Below are positions 35,987 to 45,737 of a stretch of DNA of 64,000 nucleotides, piece by piece. This DNA comes from Paraglaciecola chathamensis S18K6. Lineage in GTDB: Bacteria; Pseudomonadota; Gammaproteobacteria; Enterobacterales; Alteromonadaceae. The notes beneath the pieces are model-generated. The model saw only the letters and a list, made by a program, of their open reading frames with translations. It was not told the DNA's origin and ran no database searches. Within the stretch, counting starts at the first letter, position 1; the number at the start of each line of letters is the position of its first letter. The stretch covers positions 62,001 through 126,000 of the forward strand of contig BAEM01000050.1 in NCBI GenBank assembly GCA_000314955.1. The letters are read 5' to 3'. A program made the translations under genes and the position numbers.

Positions 35987-36702
35987 ATCAAGCCGCTACC
36001 AACCAAGGATTAAAAGAAAGGTATAACACGCTTTTCGTGCAGTTTTTAAAGATCACGCAACGCGAGAAGCTACTTATTTTGTTCAGCGGTGTGGTTATCA
36101 TTATCCTGCTTGGTTATTTGCTTTTCATCGAGCCTGTGAATGAAAGCACAACTCGAAATGAACAAACTATTTCATCTTTGCAAAATCAGCTAAACAGTTT
36201 GCAAGCGCAAATCGAAGTTGCCGAGTATGCGCTTGGTAACGATCCGAATGATTTGCTGGTTGAATCTTTAGATAAGCTCACTGATAAAAGCCAAGATTTA
36301 GATCTGTATTTGCAACAAGAGACCGTCAATTTAGTACCGCCGACACAAATGCCTCTCTTATTAGAAAACATGCTAGCCGGTAGCCAAGGGGTAACCTTGG
36401 TGTCTATGCAGTCAATTGCGCCAACGCCTGTACTGAGTTCACAGACAAAGAAAGTTGATGCGGAGTCTGACGCTGAAAGCAATGACACTGTGGTAGACGA
36501 AATCAACCTTTATCGCCATGGGGTATTGTTGTCATTAAGAGGGAGTTACTTTGATATTCAACATTATCTTACGCGCATTGAAGGCCTCAAATGGCAGTTT
36601 TACTGGAAGCGTTTTAATTACGTTGTGACTGGGTACCCAGAGGCTTTGGTTGAAGTGGAATTGTATACCTTGAGTACCAGTAAGGCGTTTATAGGTGTTT
36701 GA
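35983..36702 (+). CDS. mshJ: MSHA biogenesis protein MshJ (PilO-like)
   Basis: Inner-membrane alignment protein comparable to PilO, 239 aa. It has one membrane segment (LLILFSGVVIIILLGYLLFI, about 30-49), a coiled coil (TISSLQNQLNSLQAQIEVAE) and a periplasmic domain ending GYPEALVEVELYTLSTSK. It overlaps its neighbours. Confidence 0.87.
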   Translation: MNQAATNQGLKERYNTLFVQFLKITQREKLLILFSGVVIIILLGYLLFIEPVNESTTRNEQTISSLQNQLNSLQAQIEVAEYALGNDPNDLLVESLDKLTDKSQDLDLYLQQETVNLVPPTQMPLLLENMLAGSQGVTLVSMQSIAPTPVLSSQTKKVDAESDAESNDTVVDEINLYRHGVLLSLRGSYFDIQHYLTRIEGLKWQFYWKRFNYVVTGYPEALVEVELYTLSTSKAFIGV

Positions 36703-36703
36703 T

Positions 36704-37054
36704 ATGAATAATAAAATCAGCTTTTTTCTGCGTGTTTTATTGGTTTTTCCAGTGTCCGTTGCTTCTGCTTATGGTCAGGTATTGGTCGATCCTACTCGTC
36801 CTTATGATGCAGTACCTAGTACTTCAGTTAATGGCGAATTGGCCGATAAATTAATCCTCAATGCCATATTCATTAATGGCATGCACAAGCACGCGATTAT
36901 CAACGGTATGAGTGTTAAAGAAGGGCAAGACATAGCAGGGAAAACCCTCGTATCAATTAGCAAAAGTCGAGTTGTATTGCACGGCGATAAAGGCCCGCAA
37001 GAACTTTTTGTCAATCACTCTCAATTTATAAAAGATGCAAATGATGGATTTTAA
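36704..37054 (+). CDS. mshK: MSHA biogenesis protein MshK (PilP-like)
   Basis: Small periplasmic protein thought to contact the secretin, comparable to PilP/GspC. I start at ATG 36704 with AGGTG 7 nt upstream; an in-frame GTG at 36695 is possible. The 116-aa product has a signal peptide (NNKISFFLRVLLVFPVSVAS), then VDPTRPYDA and LNAIFINGMHKHAIINGMSV, typical of the GspC/PilP beta fold. Confidence 0.85.
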   Translation: MNNKISFFLRVLLVFPVSVASAYGQVLVDPTRPYDAVPSTSVNGELADKLILNAIFINGMHKHAIINGMSVKEGQDIAGKTLVSISKSRVVLHGDKGPQELFVNHSQFIKDANDGF

Positions 37055-38699
37055 GCGTATTACTTTAACTGGCTTCTTGCTGGTATTAGTTGCCTGTCAG
37101 GCGAAGCATGACACAAAGCATTATGAGAAATCATTAGACGACGCAATTGCTGACACAAAACAAACGACTGATACGAAAAAGACGGGGGTTCCAGCTTTAC
37201 CTGATGCTGTTCATCAAACCTTGATGCCAAAATCGGAACAAGCTGATAAGGCCCTTTTCGGTGAACCTAAATTTGATATTAATGCTCAGCAAATAGACGC
37301 GGTAAGCTTCTTTTCTGGCATCGTAGAAGACACCCCTTTTAGTGTGGCTATTCATCCTTCTGTGTCAGGCTTGATTTCCCTTAACTTAAAGCAAGTTACC
37401 CTAGAGCAGATTTTTGACATTGTGACTGAAATTTACGGTTACGACATACAGCGCAGACAAAACATTTATCGTATTTATCCCACAGGGATGCGCACAGAAA
37501 CGTTTGCGGTAAATTACCTACTTATGAAACGAGATGGGGCGACACAAACCAGTATTACCTCAGGTGGTGTGTCGCAAGCTCAAGGTGGTAACAGTAGTTC
37601 GGGCAGTTCACAAAACAATTTCAGTGGAAACTCTTCGTCTGGCAGCGGAAGTTCAAATAATTTGAGCTCGGGAAGTAACAGCAACGGCACTAGTATATCA
37701 ACCAGCACGGAAACAGATTTCTGGAAAGACTTATTGGCCTCTTTGCAAGTTATGATTGGCAAGGAAGAAGGCCGTAGTGTGATGGTTATGCCACAGGCTG
37801 GTTTAGTGACAGTGCGCGCTATGCCCAATGAAATACGTTCAGTAAAAGAGTTTCTTGCCACGTCAGAAGAGCATGTTCAGCGTCAGGTTATCCTAGAGGC
37901 GCGCATTTTAGAGGTGTCTTTAAGTGATGGTTATCAGCAAGGTATTAACTGGTCAGAAATATTGGCAAACAGTGGCAGTACAGACTTTCAATTTTCGACT
38001 ACATCAGGCAGCCTAGGGGATGCCATTTCGGCCACGTTGGGCGGTGTAACAAGTTTATCCTTTGTAAATAAAGACTTCAGCGGTGTGCTTAACTTGCTGC
38101 AAACGCAAGGCAATGTGCAGGTTTTATCTAGCCCTAGAGTGACGGCAATAAACAATCAAAAAGCGGTCATAAAAGTGGGTGATGATGAATACTTTGTAAC
38201 GGACGTCTCTAGTGAGAGCACAGTAACCGCAGCAACGGCTTCGACCACGCCTAATATTGAACTGACGCCATTCTTTTCTGGGATCGCCCTTGATGTTACC
38301 CCACAAATAGATGCCCAAGGCGGGGTATTGTTGCATGTTCATCCTTCGGTGATAGAAACCGAAGAGCAAGAAAAGGTGGTGACCTTAAATGAAGAGCAAT
38401 TTGTACTGCCCTTAGCAGCTAGCAATATTCGTGAATCAGACACCATCATTCATGCGCGATCAGGGGAGATAGTGGTTATCGGCGGGTTGATGCAATCAAT
38501 CATCTCTGAAACTGAATCTAAAACGCCTTTGTTAGGTGATATCCCTCTGCTGGGGAACTTGTTTAAGAACCGTCAGGAAAGTGAAATCAAAAAGGAATTG
38601 GTTATTTTGCTGCGTCCTACTGTGGTCAGTGCTGACACATGGCGACAGCAGTTAATCCGCAGCCGCAATCAAATGGCTGACTGGCTACACGTGGAATAA
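37035..38699 (+). CDS. mshL: MSHA secretin MshL, outer-membrane lipoprotein
   Basis: Multimeric outer-membrane channel through which the pilus leaves. The 554-aa protein has a lipoprotein signal (LTGFLLVLVAC). N-domains follow (DTPFSVAIHPSVSGLISLNL, EIYGYDI), then a Ser/Asn/Gly-rich loop (~190-230). The secretin core reads RQVILEARILEVSLSDGYQQ through VIGGLMQSIISETESKTP and LGDIPLLGNLFKNR to ELVILLRPTVV. It overlaps mshK by 20 nt; ATG at 37035 or 37044 are both possible. Confidence 0.95.
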   Translation: MQMMDFKRITLTGFLLVLVACQAKHDTKHYEKSLDDAIADTKQTTDTKKTGVPALPDAVHQTLMPKSEQADKALFGEPKFDINAQQIDAVSFFSGIVEDTPFSVAIHPSVSGLISLNLKQVTLEQIFDIVTEIYGYDIQRRQNIYRIYPTGMRTETFAVNYLLMKRDGATQTSITSGGVSQAQGGNSSSGSSQNNFSGNSSSGSGSSNNLSSGSNSNGTSISTSTETDFWKDLLASLQVMIGKEEGRSVMVMPQAGLVTVRAMPNEIRSVKEFLATSEEHVQRQVILEARILEVSLSDGYQQGINWSEILANSGSTDFQFSTTSGSLGDAISATLGGVTSLSFVNKDFSGVLNLLQTQGNVQVLSSPRVTAINNQKAVIKVGDDEYFVTDVSSESTVTAATASTTPNIELTPFFSGIALDVTPQIDAQGGVLLHVHPSVIETEEQEKVVTLNEEQFVLPLAASNIRESDTIIHARSGEIVVIGGLMQSIISETESKTPLLGDIPLLGNLFKNRQESEIKKELVILLRPTVVSADTWRQQLIRSRNQMADWLHVE

Positions 38700-38703
38700 G
38701 CTT

Positions 38704-39612
38704 ATGTATTTATACCACTACGGTATAAAGGAGTTGCCTTTTACCCTGACCCCAAACACCAGCTACTTCTTTGGCTTGCCCAGCCATAAGGAAGCAATAG
38801 CGGTACTGTTGACTGCCATTAAAACCGGTGAGGGGTTTATTAAAGTCACGGGTGAGGTAGGTACGGGAAAAACGTTAATTTGTCGTAAGTTACTGAACGA
38901 ATTGCCTGACCATTTTGTGGCTGCATATATTCCCAACCCGTATTTAACACCGAGCGAGTTACGGCGTTCGGTTGCTGCTGAGCTTAATGTCACGCTCAGT
39001 GAGCATGCAGATCAGCAAGAGTTTACTCAGCGCATACAGCGTCGTTTAATTGAAATAAATCAACAAAATCGAGGCGTGGTGCTGATCATTGACGAGGCAC
39101 AAGCCCTTCCCGTAGAAAGTATTGAAGCGTTACGATTAATCACTAACCTAGAGACAGAATCGCGTAAGTTACTGCAAGTCGTGCTGTTCGGTCAGCCTGA
39201 GCTTGACGATAAACTCGCTCTACCGGAGCTGCGCCAACTGAAACAGCGAGTGACATTCTCTTATGCATTAAAACTAATGGATGCTGACCAGTTATTCCAA
39301 TATGTGCGTCATCGCATGTCAGTTGCGGGTTATCGAGGAGGCGATATTTTTTCAAGCCGAGCTTGCAAAATACTGTTTAAAGCTAGCAAAGGTACACCAC
39401 GTATTGTCAATGTATTGTGTCACAAGGCGCTGATGTTAGCTTACGGCGAAGGGAAGCAACAGGTGGAAACAAGGCACGTTAAGCTGGCCATAGCAGATAC
39501 CGAAGCGGCCTATAAAAATAGCTTTGGTCTAGCTAAATCGCTACTAGGATTAATGCTTATCGCGGGTGTTGGTCTGGCTATGTATATGGCATTTCAGAGG
39601 TATGGCATATGA
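38704..39612 (+). CDS. mshM: MSHA biogenesis ATPase MshM (ExeA-like)
   Basis: AAA+ ATPase of the ExeA/GspA type, thought to help secretin placement in the peptidoglycan. The 302-aa protein begins MYLYHYGIKELPFTLTPNTS, has Walker A GEVGTGKT (about 56-63) and Walker B VLIIDEAQALP (about 127-137), and ends in a single membrane helix (LLGLMLIAGVGLAMYMAFQ). Confidence 0.93.
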   Translation: MYLYHYGIKELPFTLTPNTSYFFGLPSHKEAIAVLLTAIKTGEGFIKVTGEVGTGKTLICRKLLNELPDHFVAAYIPNPYLTPSELRRSVAAELNVTLSEHADQQEFTQRIQRRLIEINQQNRGVVLIIDEAQALPVESIEALRLITNLETESRKLLQVVLFGQPELDDKLALPELRQLKQRVTFSYALKLMDADQLFQYVRHRMSVAGYRGGDIFSSRACKILFKASKGTPRIVNVLCHKALMLAYGEGKQQVETRHVKLAIADTEAAYKNSFGLAKSLLGLMLIAGVGLAMYMAFQRYGI

Positions 39613-40733
39613 GTGTGGTCAATAAAATGCTACAAGATCTTGAGGCAAGACAGAGTGCATCAGAAACCGCAAGCGCTGACTATCAGCCACCTAAACGTAA
39701 CGTGGCTAAATTTGCATGGATAGTGCTCTTGTTATTGACTGTTGCTCTTATCGTACTAGGGGGATATTACTGGTCAATACTGGATAGCGACACCTCAAAC
39801 CAAGGCGCTAACACACCTGCTGTGAATGCATTATTAGAGGATGAAGCGGCTGATGCCGTTCAAGTTGAAAAACCGACCGCCGATGCCCTAGCGGATGACT
39901 CAACTCGCCAAAAAGTGGTGTGGATTGAACCGGACACCTCAGCGCCCACTTCGGCTGTAGCAGAAACAACGAATACGCAAAATGTCTCATCTGAGAGACA
40001 GACCCCGCAAACTCAGAATACAAATGCTAAACCTGACATTACAGCCGAGTTGGCTAGTACTGAGCCAGAAGCCGCAAGCGTAGCGAGTGTCAAGCAAACT
40101 GACTCAGGCAATAGCGCGCAGCCCAAAGCCGTATTTAGCAAGCAAACGAACCAAACTCGCTACTCCGAAGCTGGATTAAAACAAACAATCAATCAGGCAC
40201 TACGTGACGGTAAAACCTTAATCGCGATTAGTGGATTACAAAAGCTGCTAAGCACTGACCCTAATAATGTGCGTATTCGTAAAAAACTAGCCTCTCTTCT
40301 GTTTGCAGAAAATCGTCTGCAGGAAGCGCAAGCACTGCTCACAGAGGGAGTGGCCTCTGCGCCTGAGCAACATGATTTGCGTTTGATGCTGGCGAGATTG
40401 TTTGCTCAGCAAGACAACCCAGCCAAAGCGTTAAGCTTATTGTTAGAAGTGTCTCCGTCAATGGTGTTGCACAGTGATTACTATGCTTATCGTGGTGCCC
40501 TGGCCCAGCAGATGGAAAACTATGCGCAAGCGCAGCAAGATTATCAAAAATTGGTTAATGCTGAACCTCAGCAAGCCAAGTGGTGGTTAGGGCTAGGTAT
40601 CGCCCAGGATAGTTCAGGCGACAAGACGCAAGCCTTAGTAAGTTACCAAAAAGCAGACAATGAACAGCAGTTAACGCCGCAAGTTATTACGTTTGTGCGA
40701 CAACGTTTGAATGATTTAGTTGGAATAGAATGA
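39609..40733 (+). CDS. mshN: MSHA biogenesis protein MshN (TPR protein)
   Basis: Membrane-anchored tetratricopeptide protein, 374 aa. It has a cytoplasmic start MSVVNKMLQDLEARQS, one membrane segment (FAWIVLLLLTVALIVLGGYY, about 34-53), a Thr/Ala/Glu-rich linker to about 190 and C-terminal TPR repeats (LRDGKTLIAISGLQKLLSTD, AQALLTEGVASAPEQHDLRL, YAQAQQDYQKLVNAEPQQAK). It overlaps mshM and mshE by 4 nt each. Confidence 0.88.
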   Translation: MSVVNKMLQDLEARQSASETASADYQPPKRNVAKFAWIVLLLLTVALIVLGGYYWSILDSDTSNQGANTPAVNALLEDEAADAVQVEKPTADALADDSTRQKVVWIEPDTSAPTSAVAETTNTQNVSSERQTPQTQNTNAKPDITAELASTEPEAASVASVKQTDSGNSAQPKAVFSKQTNQTRYSEAGLKQTINQALRDGKTLIAISGLQKLLSTDPNNVRIRKKLASLLFAENRLQEAQALLTEGVASAPEQHDLRLMLARLFAQQDNPAKALSLLLEVSPSMVLHSDYYAYRGALAQQMENYAQAQQDYQKLVNAEPQQAKWWLGLGIAQDSSGDKTQALVSYQKADNEQQLTPQVITFVRQRLNDLVGIE

Positions 40734-42607
40734 AGCCAAGAACCAAAATTCGCTTAGGGGATCTCCTCGTTCAAGAAGGAATCATCAGTGAAGAACAGCT
40801 GATGCAAACCCTTTCGGCTCAAAAGCAGAGCGGCCGAAAACTGGGGCATATGCTGATAGAGTTGGGCTTCGTATCGGAAAACCAGTTACTGACTTTTTTG
40901 TCTCAGCATTTAGGGGTTCCCCTAGTTGATGTAACGCAATACCAAGTATCGGTAGAAGCGGTATTACTGCTACCCGAGGTGCAGGCCCGTCGTTACCGCG
41001 CATTGGTACTTGACGATAAAGGTGATCATTTACTGGTGGGCATGAGTGACCCGGCCGACTTAGCCGCTATTGATATTTTATCCGGTGTGTTACCTAAGCC
41101 GGTTAAAGTGGCTGTGGTAAGTGACGCGCAATTATTTCAAGCCTACGATCGGTTTTATCGTAGAACTGAAGATATTGCTTCTTTTGCCCAAGAATTGGCA
41201 GAAGAATATCAAGACGATGAAGAATTTGATTTTGATACCGGGGTGGATGACGAGCAAGACACCGCCGTGGCTCGCTTATTACAATCCATTTTTGAGGATG
41301 CTTTGCAAACCAAAGCATCAGATATACACATAGAGCCTGACAACGAATTGCTGCGTATTCGTCTGCGGGTTGATGGTGTGCTGCAAGAAAATGTCATAAA
41401 AGAAAAGAATATTGCCTCGGCCTTAGTCCTTCGTTTAAAGCTGATGTCTGGACTAGATATTTCAGAGAAGCGCTTACCGCAAGATGGTCGCACAAACATG
41501 CGCATTAAGGGCCACTCAATCGATGTACGGGTTTCAACCATGCCGGTGCAAAATGGTGAGTCAGTGGTTATGCGACTACTTGACCAATCAGCCGGTGTGC
41601 TGTCACTTGACCAAACGGGTATGCCGGGGCCTTTGCTTAAGCGTTTCCGAGTCCTACTGAAGCGTCCTCACGGGATGATCCTTGTTACAGGCCCTACCGG
41701 CTCAGGTAAAACAACCACATTGTACGGGGCATTAAGTGAGCTTAATCAGCCTTCCGCCAAAATCATTACCGTTGAAGATCCCGTGGAATATCGCTTACCT
41801 CGGATCAACCAAGTACAAACCAATAGTAAGATTGGTCTGAACTTCTCCAACGTACTGCGCACCACCTTACGGCAAGATCCCGACATTATCATGGTCGGGG
41901 AAATGCGTGACCAAGAAACCGCTGAAATAGGTCTTCGAGGCGCATTAACCGGTCACTTAGTGTTATCCACTTTACACACAAATGACGCTATCAGCAGTGC
42001 TGTGCGTTTACTCGATATGGGCGCCCCAGGTTATTTGGTTGCCAGCTCATTACGGGCTGTTATTGCACAACGATTGGTGCGAAAAGTCTGCGAAAGCTGC
42101 AGCGAGCCACATCAGCCATCACCTGAGGAAGGGCTGTGGTTAAAAAATATCGACCCTCAAGTGGCCAATGTCACGTTTAGGCGCGGTAGAGGCTGTCAAA
42201 CATGTAATAACACTGGTTATCGTGGTCGTGTGGGTGTGTTTGAGTTGCTCGAAATGACCGAAAGCATGATGAATGCATTGAAATCCAATGACTCTATTCA
42301 ATTCGGTCAAGCGGCCCAGCATAGCCCTGGCTTTGTCCCTTTAGCGAAAGTGGCATTAACCTACGCGAAAATGGGGATCACCACGGTTGAAGAAGTACTG
42401 AAATTGATAGAAATGGTGGCTGATGAGCAAAAAGAAGCCCCAGAATCCGAAGCGCTAGTAGAGCAAATTGATGCTGGCAGCGTAGAAACAAACGTCGACT
42501 CTACAGATACATTTGAATCCAAAGAAGATAAACCTGCCCCTTCAAGTGATGGATTTGCTTTCGAATTAGAGCCAAAAGACGATAGTTCGGATAACGGCCA
42601 TGGCTAA
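40730..42607 (+). CDS. mshE: MSHA pilus extension ATPase MshE (GspE/PilB family)
   Basis: Hexameric ATPase driving pilus assembly. The 625-aa protein starts with an MshEN domain carrying two copies of the RLGxxLVxxGxIxxxQLxxxLxxQ motif (about 8-29 and 38-60), which in Vibrio MshE binds c-di-GMP. Walker A is GPTGSGKT (321-328), followed by an Asp box with TTLRQDPDIIMVGEMRDQET, a His box and a CESC...CQTC zinc site. The acidic C-terminal tail beyond ~575 is not part of the core. Activation by c-di-GMP is thus expected. Confidence 0.96.
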   Translation: MKPRTKIRLGDLLVQEGIISEEQLMQTLSAQKQSGRKLGHMLIELGFVSENQLLTFLSQHLGVPLVDVTQYQVSVEAVLLLPEVQARRYRALVLDDKGDHLLVGMSDPADLAAIDILSGVLPKPVKVAVVSDAQLFQAYDRFYRRTEDIASFAQELAEEYQDDEEFDFDTGVDDEQDTAVARLLQSIFEDALQTKASDIHIEPDNELLRIRLRVDGVLQENVIKEKNIASALVLRLKLMSGLDISEKRLPQDGRTNMRIKGHSIDVRVSTMPVQNGESVVMRLLDQSAGVLSLDQTGMPGPLLKRFRVLLKRPHGMILVTGPTGSGKTTTLYGALSELNQPSAKIITVEDPVEYRLPRINQVQTNSKIGLNFSNVLRTTLRQDPDIIMVGEMRDQETAEIGLRGALTGHLVLSTLHTNDAISSAVRLLDMGAPGYLVASSLRAVIAQRLVRKVCESCSEPHQPSPEEGLWLKNIDPQVANVTFRRGRGCQTCNNTGYRGRVGVFELLEMTESMMNALKSNDSIQFGQAAQHSPGFVPLAKVALTYAKMGITTVEEVLKLIEMVADEQKEAPESEALVEQIDAGSVETNVDSTDTFESKEDKPAPSSDGFAFELEPKDDSSDNGHG

Positions 42608-43817
42608 TTTTACCTATAAGGCGAGAAATGCCAGCGGTGAGCTAACCGCAGGTAATATAGAAGCGAATGACGCCTCAAGTGTGGCGCAAATATTACTTGG
42701 CCGACAATTTACCCCTATCGAAATAAAAGAGGCTAAAGGAGCTACTGCGGCCTCTTTGAATGTGTCTTTGTTTACACCGAAAATTAAACTCGAAGATTTG
42801 GTTATTTTTTCTCGTCAAATGTACTCACTCACAAAATCAGGCATTCCCATAATTCGTTCGGTTAAGGGCTTAGCTGAAACATCTAGTAGCGAGCGCATGA
42901 CACAGATTTTAAATGACGTGTGCGATCAGCTAGAACGCGGCCGTACCTTGTCTTCAGCACTGCATAGACACAACAAAGTGTTCGGCCAATTGTTCGTTAG
43001 TATTGTACACGTAGGGGAAAACACCGGTCGACTAGACGAGGCATTTTTGCAGCTGTCGGATTATATGGAGCGCGAGCAAGAAACGCGCAAACAAATTAAA
43101 GCGGCTACCCGATACCCCACATTCGTTATCTTAGCCGTTGTGGCTGCGCTTGTGATCATGAACATATTCGTGATCCCTGTATTCGCCAATATGTTTACCA
43201 GCTTTGGTGCTGAGTTGCCCCTGATGACGCGTATATTGCTCGCTACTTCGGATTTTTTCATTACTAAATGGCCTTACATGCTGGTGGGTATAGTGTTAGC
43301 TATCTACTTGGTGTCGCGTTATATCAATACTGCGAAGGGGCGCTTTAATTGGGACAAAGCCAAACTACGCTTGCCAATTGTCGGCGGAATTTTTGAACGT
43401 ACGTTATTAAGTCGCTTTGCGCGGAGCTTTTCTATGATGCTGCGTTCTGGCGTACCTTTAACTGCGGCGCTTAACTTAGTCTCTGACGCTGTGAGCAATG
43501 CTTTTATGGCCGACAAAATAGTTAAGATGCGCAAAAACATTGAAAAAGGTGAGAGCCTGTCTCGAGTGGCTAACTCAAGTAAAATGTTCACCCCATTGGT
43601 ACTACAAATGATTAATGTCGGCGAAGAAACTGGCAGGGTGGATGAATTGCTTGGAGAAGCTGCTGAGTTTTACGAACGTGAAGTAGATTATGACCTAAAA
43701 AGTCTAACCTCAAAAATAGAACCCCTGCTTATCATGGTGGTGGCAGCTATGGTTCTGGTACTAGCGCTGGGTATCTTCACCCCAATGTGGAACATGATGG
43801 GGGCGATACAGGGTTAA
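42600..43817 (+). CDS. mshG: MSHA inner-membrane platform protein MshG (GspF/PilC family)
   Basis: Polytopic membrane protein that anchors the assembly ATPase and organises pilin insertion. The 405-aa protein begins MANFTYKARNASGELTAGNI and has two GspF domains (SRQMYSLTKSGIPIIRSVKG and ARSFSMMLRSGVPLTAALNL) with three hydrophobic segments. It overlaps mshE by 8 nt. Confidence 0.95.
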   Translation: MANFTYKARNASGELTAGNIEANDASSVAQILLGRQFTPIEIKEAKGATAASLNVSLFTPKIKLEDLVIFSRQMYSLTKSGIPIIRSVKGLAETSSSERMTQILNDVCDQLERGRTLSSALHRHNKVFGQLFVSIVHVGENTGRLDEAFLQLSDYMEREQETRKQIKAATRYPTFVILAVVAALVIMNIFVIPVFANMFTSFGAELPLMTRILLATSDFFITKWPYMLVGIVLAIYLVSRYINTAKGRFNWDKAKLRLPIVGGIFERTLLSRFARSFSMMLRSGVPLTAALNLVSDAVSNAFMADKIVKMRKNIEKGESLSRVANSSKMFTPLVLQMINVGEETGRVDELLGEAAEFYEREVDYDLKSLTSKIEPLLIMVVAAMVLVLALGIFTPMWNMMGAIQG

Positions 43818-43820
43818 TTT

Positions 43821-44333
43821 ATGCGTAGAAATGAAGCCAGTGACGAACGTGAACGCTCCCTCTTTAGTAATTTAGTGGTCGTGGTTGTGTTTACCTCACT
43901 CATATTAGGCTTTATCGTTTATTTCAATGACAGCAGTCCGAGTATTCGCAAAGTGGCTTTGCAAACCTTAGTGGAGCAGTTCACCAAGAGTACATTGAAT
44001 GCCCATTGGCAATGGCAAAATGAAGGAAGGCCGAGTAGTATTTTACTCGTGAACTATGATGCACAGGGAAACGAAACCGGCCGCCACCCACTTAATATGA
44101 GTCATTTAGGCTGGCCTAGGCTAGCGCCAACAAGTAAAGGCTGCGCTGACTTATGGCGCGATGTGCTGAACAAAGATTTAGAAGTAGAAGGATTTAAAAT
44201 GTACGCCGAGTTTTATGATGGGGTGCAGATTAGTGATAATGCTCTGGCATCGATTTGCCGATACAGATTATCAACAGGGCCTTATTTTGAATATAAAGTG
44301 TATACGGGACAGGTTTCCAAAATCATAAGTTAA
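43821..44333 (+). CDS. mshF: MSHA biogenesis protein MshF
   Basis: Small single-pass membrane protein of the MSHA system with poorly known function. It is 170 aa with one membrane segment (NLVVVVVFTSLILGFIVYF, about 17-35) and a periplasmic domain with GWPRLAPTSKGCADLW. Assignment rests on this segment plus its position between mshG and the pilin genes. Confidence 0.8.
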   Translation: MRRNEASDERERSLFSNLVVVVVFTSLILGFIVYFNDSSPSIRKVALQTLVEQFTKSTLNAHWQWQNEGRPSSILLVNYDAQGNETGRHPLNMSHLGWPRLAPTSKGCADLWRDVLNKDLEVEGFKMYAEFYDGVQISDNALASICRYRLSTGPYFEYKVYTGQVSKIIS

Positions 44334-44351
44334 CCGAATGGGTAGAGAAAG

Positions 44352-44990
44352 ATGATGAAATTAGCTAGATCACAAAGCCACGCCTTTCCAACAAAGCGCG
44401 CTCAACGCCAACAAGGTTTTACCTTAATCGAATTGGTCATCGTTGTGGTTATTTTAGGTCTGTTAGCCGCCACTGCTTTACCGCGCTTACTGGATGTGAC
44501 CGAAGAAGCGGAAGATGCAACAGTTGAAGGGGTTGCAGGTGGTTTTGCAACAGGCGTGGGTTTGGTGCGAGCTCAATGGGAAATTGAAGGGCGGCCGAAA
44601 GAAAATTTTGCCACAAATTTAAGTTTTGTGACGATGGATAATATTCGGATTGGCGTTGATCAGGACACTGGATACCCGACAGGACAGCTTGATACAGATA
44701 GCAGTACCGAAGATACGCAAATAAGTCTGCTAGATTGTGAAAGTATTTTTAACTTAATCATGCAAAGCGCGCCAACTATCTCTTCTAATTGGAACAATCG
44801 CCCGTTTGATGAACACCGCTATTTTACTCGTCAGAGCGAGGGAAATGGCTCTGGGGGAAATGATCTTTGTTATTACTATTTAACCCAGACTATAAAAAAC
44901 GATACCAATGAGCCCGTTGACAATACCGCAGGTAATGGCTTTATATACGATCCAAGAATCGGGCAAGTAATTGTTTTTAGTAATAATTAG
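44352..44990 (+). CDS. mshB: MSHA minor pilin MshB
   Basis: Type IV prepilin-like protein, 212 aa. The prepilin peptidase site is RQQG/FTLIELVIVVVILGL with Glu5 of the mature chain, followed by a globular domain with a Cys pair (LLDCESIFNL, NDLCYYYL). It precedes the major pilin gene by 103 bp. Confidence 0.9.
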   Translation: MMKLARSQSHAFPTKRAQRQQGFTLIELVIVVVILGLLAATALPRLLDVTEEAEDATVEGVAGGFATGVGLVRAQWEIEGRPKENFATNLSFVTMDNIRIGVDQDTGYPTGQLDTDSSTEDTQISLLDCESIFNLIMQSAPTISSNWNNRPFDEHRYFTRQSEGNGSGGNDLCYYYLTQTIKNDTNEPVDNTAGNGFIYDPRIGQVIVFSNN

Positions 44991-45093
44991 TCAATAATTT
45001 GACACGCTACCATTTGCTAATAGCTGAGGCTAAAAGCAGCTGGTATAACTTTATACAGTTTAAAACTGCTATCTAGCAAATTGGAGTAACATC

Positions 45094-45654
45094 ATGCAAA
45101 ACAGTAAACAACAGGGTGGTTTTACCCTTATTGAATTAATCATTGTTATCGTTATTTTGGGTATTTTGGCGGTAACTGCAGCGCCTAAATTTTTAGATAT
45201 TCAAGGTGATGCCCGAGCATCTGTTGTAAAAGGGATGGAAGGTGCAATGCAGTCAGCCAGCGACATTATTCATGCTAAATCTCTACTTGATGGGACAAAT
45301 GCATCAGCAGCAGCAACCCTAGCCCTGAAAAACGGTGATAACGTGCAAACTGATTTCGGATATGCTCGTCACGATTGGGATCTTGCTTGGATCAATATGC
45401 TTGACGCAAATATTGAAGTATTAACCAGTGGAGCTTGTACTTCTGAATTTTGTGTTGATGAATCTCAAAATATAGATGCGGATCTTACTGCAGATGGCTT
45501 CACGACCTTACCAGCCCATAGTACTGTGGCGCTAATCGTTTATCCAAACGGTACAACGAATGCTGGGGCTTGTTATGCCTACTACATTCATAATGAAGCA
45601 GCTACAGCTGAAGGTGAAGAACCAACGATCGGCAGCATTACCACTGGCTGTTAA
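45094..45654 (+). CDS. mshA: MSHA major pilin MshA
   Basis: Main structural subunit of the mannose-sensitive haemagglutinin pilus. The 186-aa precursor has a short leader (MQNSKQQGG), the N-methylation/processing site FTLIELIIVIVILGILAV, and a C-terminal disulfide loop (Cys at GACTSEFC and at ACYAYYIHN... to the last Cys). TTGACA at 44999-45004 in the 103-bp gap upstream hints at an extra promoter, but no matching -10 at 17 bp is visible. GGAG precedes the ATG. Confidence 0.94.
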   Translation: MQNSKQQGGFTLIELIIVIVILGILAVTAAPKFLDIQGDARASVVKGMEGAMQSASDIIHAKSLLDGTNASAAATLALKNGDNVQTDFGYARHDWDLAWINMLDANIEVLTSGACTSEFCVDESQNIDADLTADGFTTLPAHSTVALIVYPNGTTNAGACYAYYIHNEAATAEGEEPTIGSITTGC

Positions 45655-45737
45655 GCTGGTTAAGCCGGAAGAGTGTTAGTGATTGGCCAATTTTAGTTTG
45701 GCTTTTCTTTTCCGGCTTCCTGTTTGGAGTAAAATGA

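Noticed and set aside
44991-45093. Sigma-54 promoter before mshA
   Set aside because: TTGACACG and TTGC are present but the spacing between the GG/GC-type cores does not fit the -24/-12 rule.
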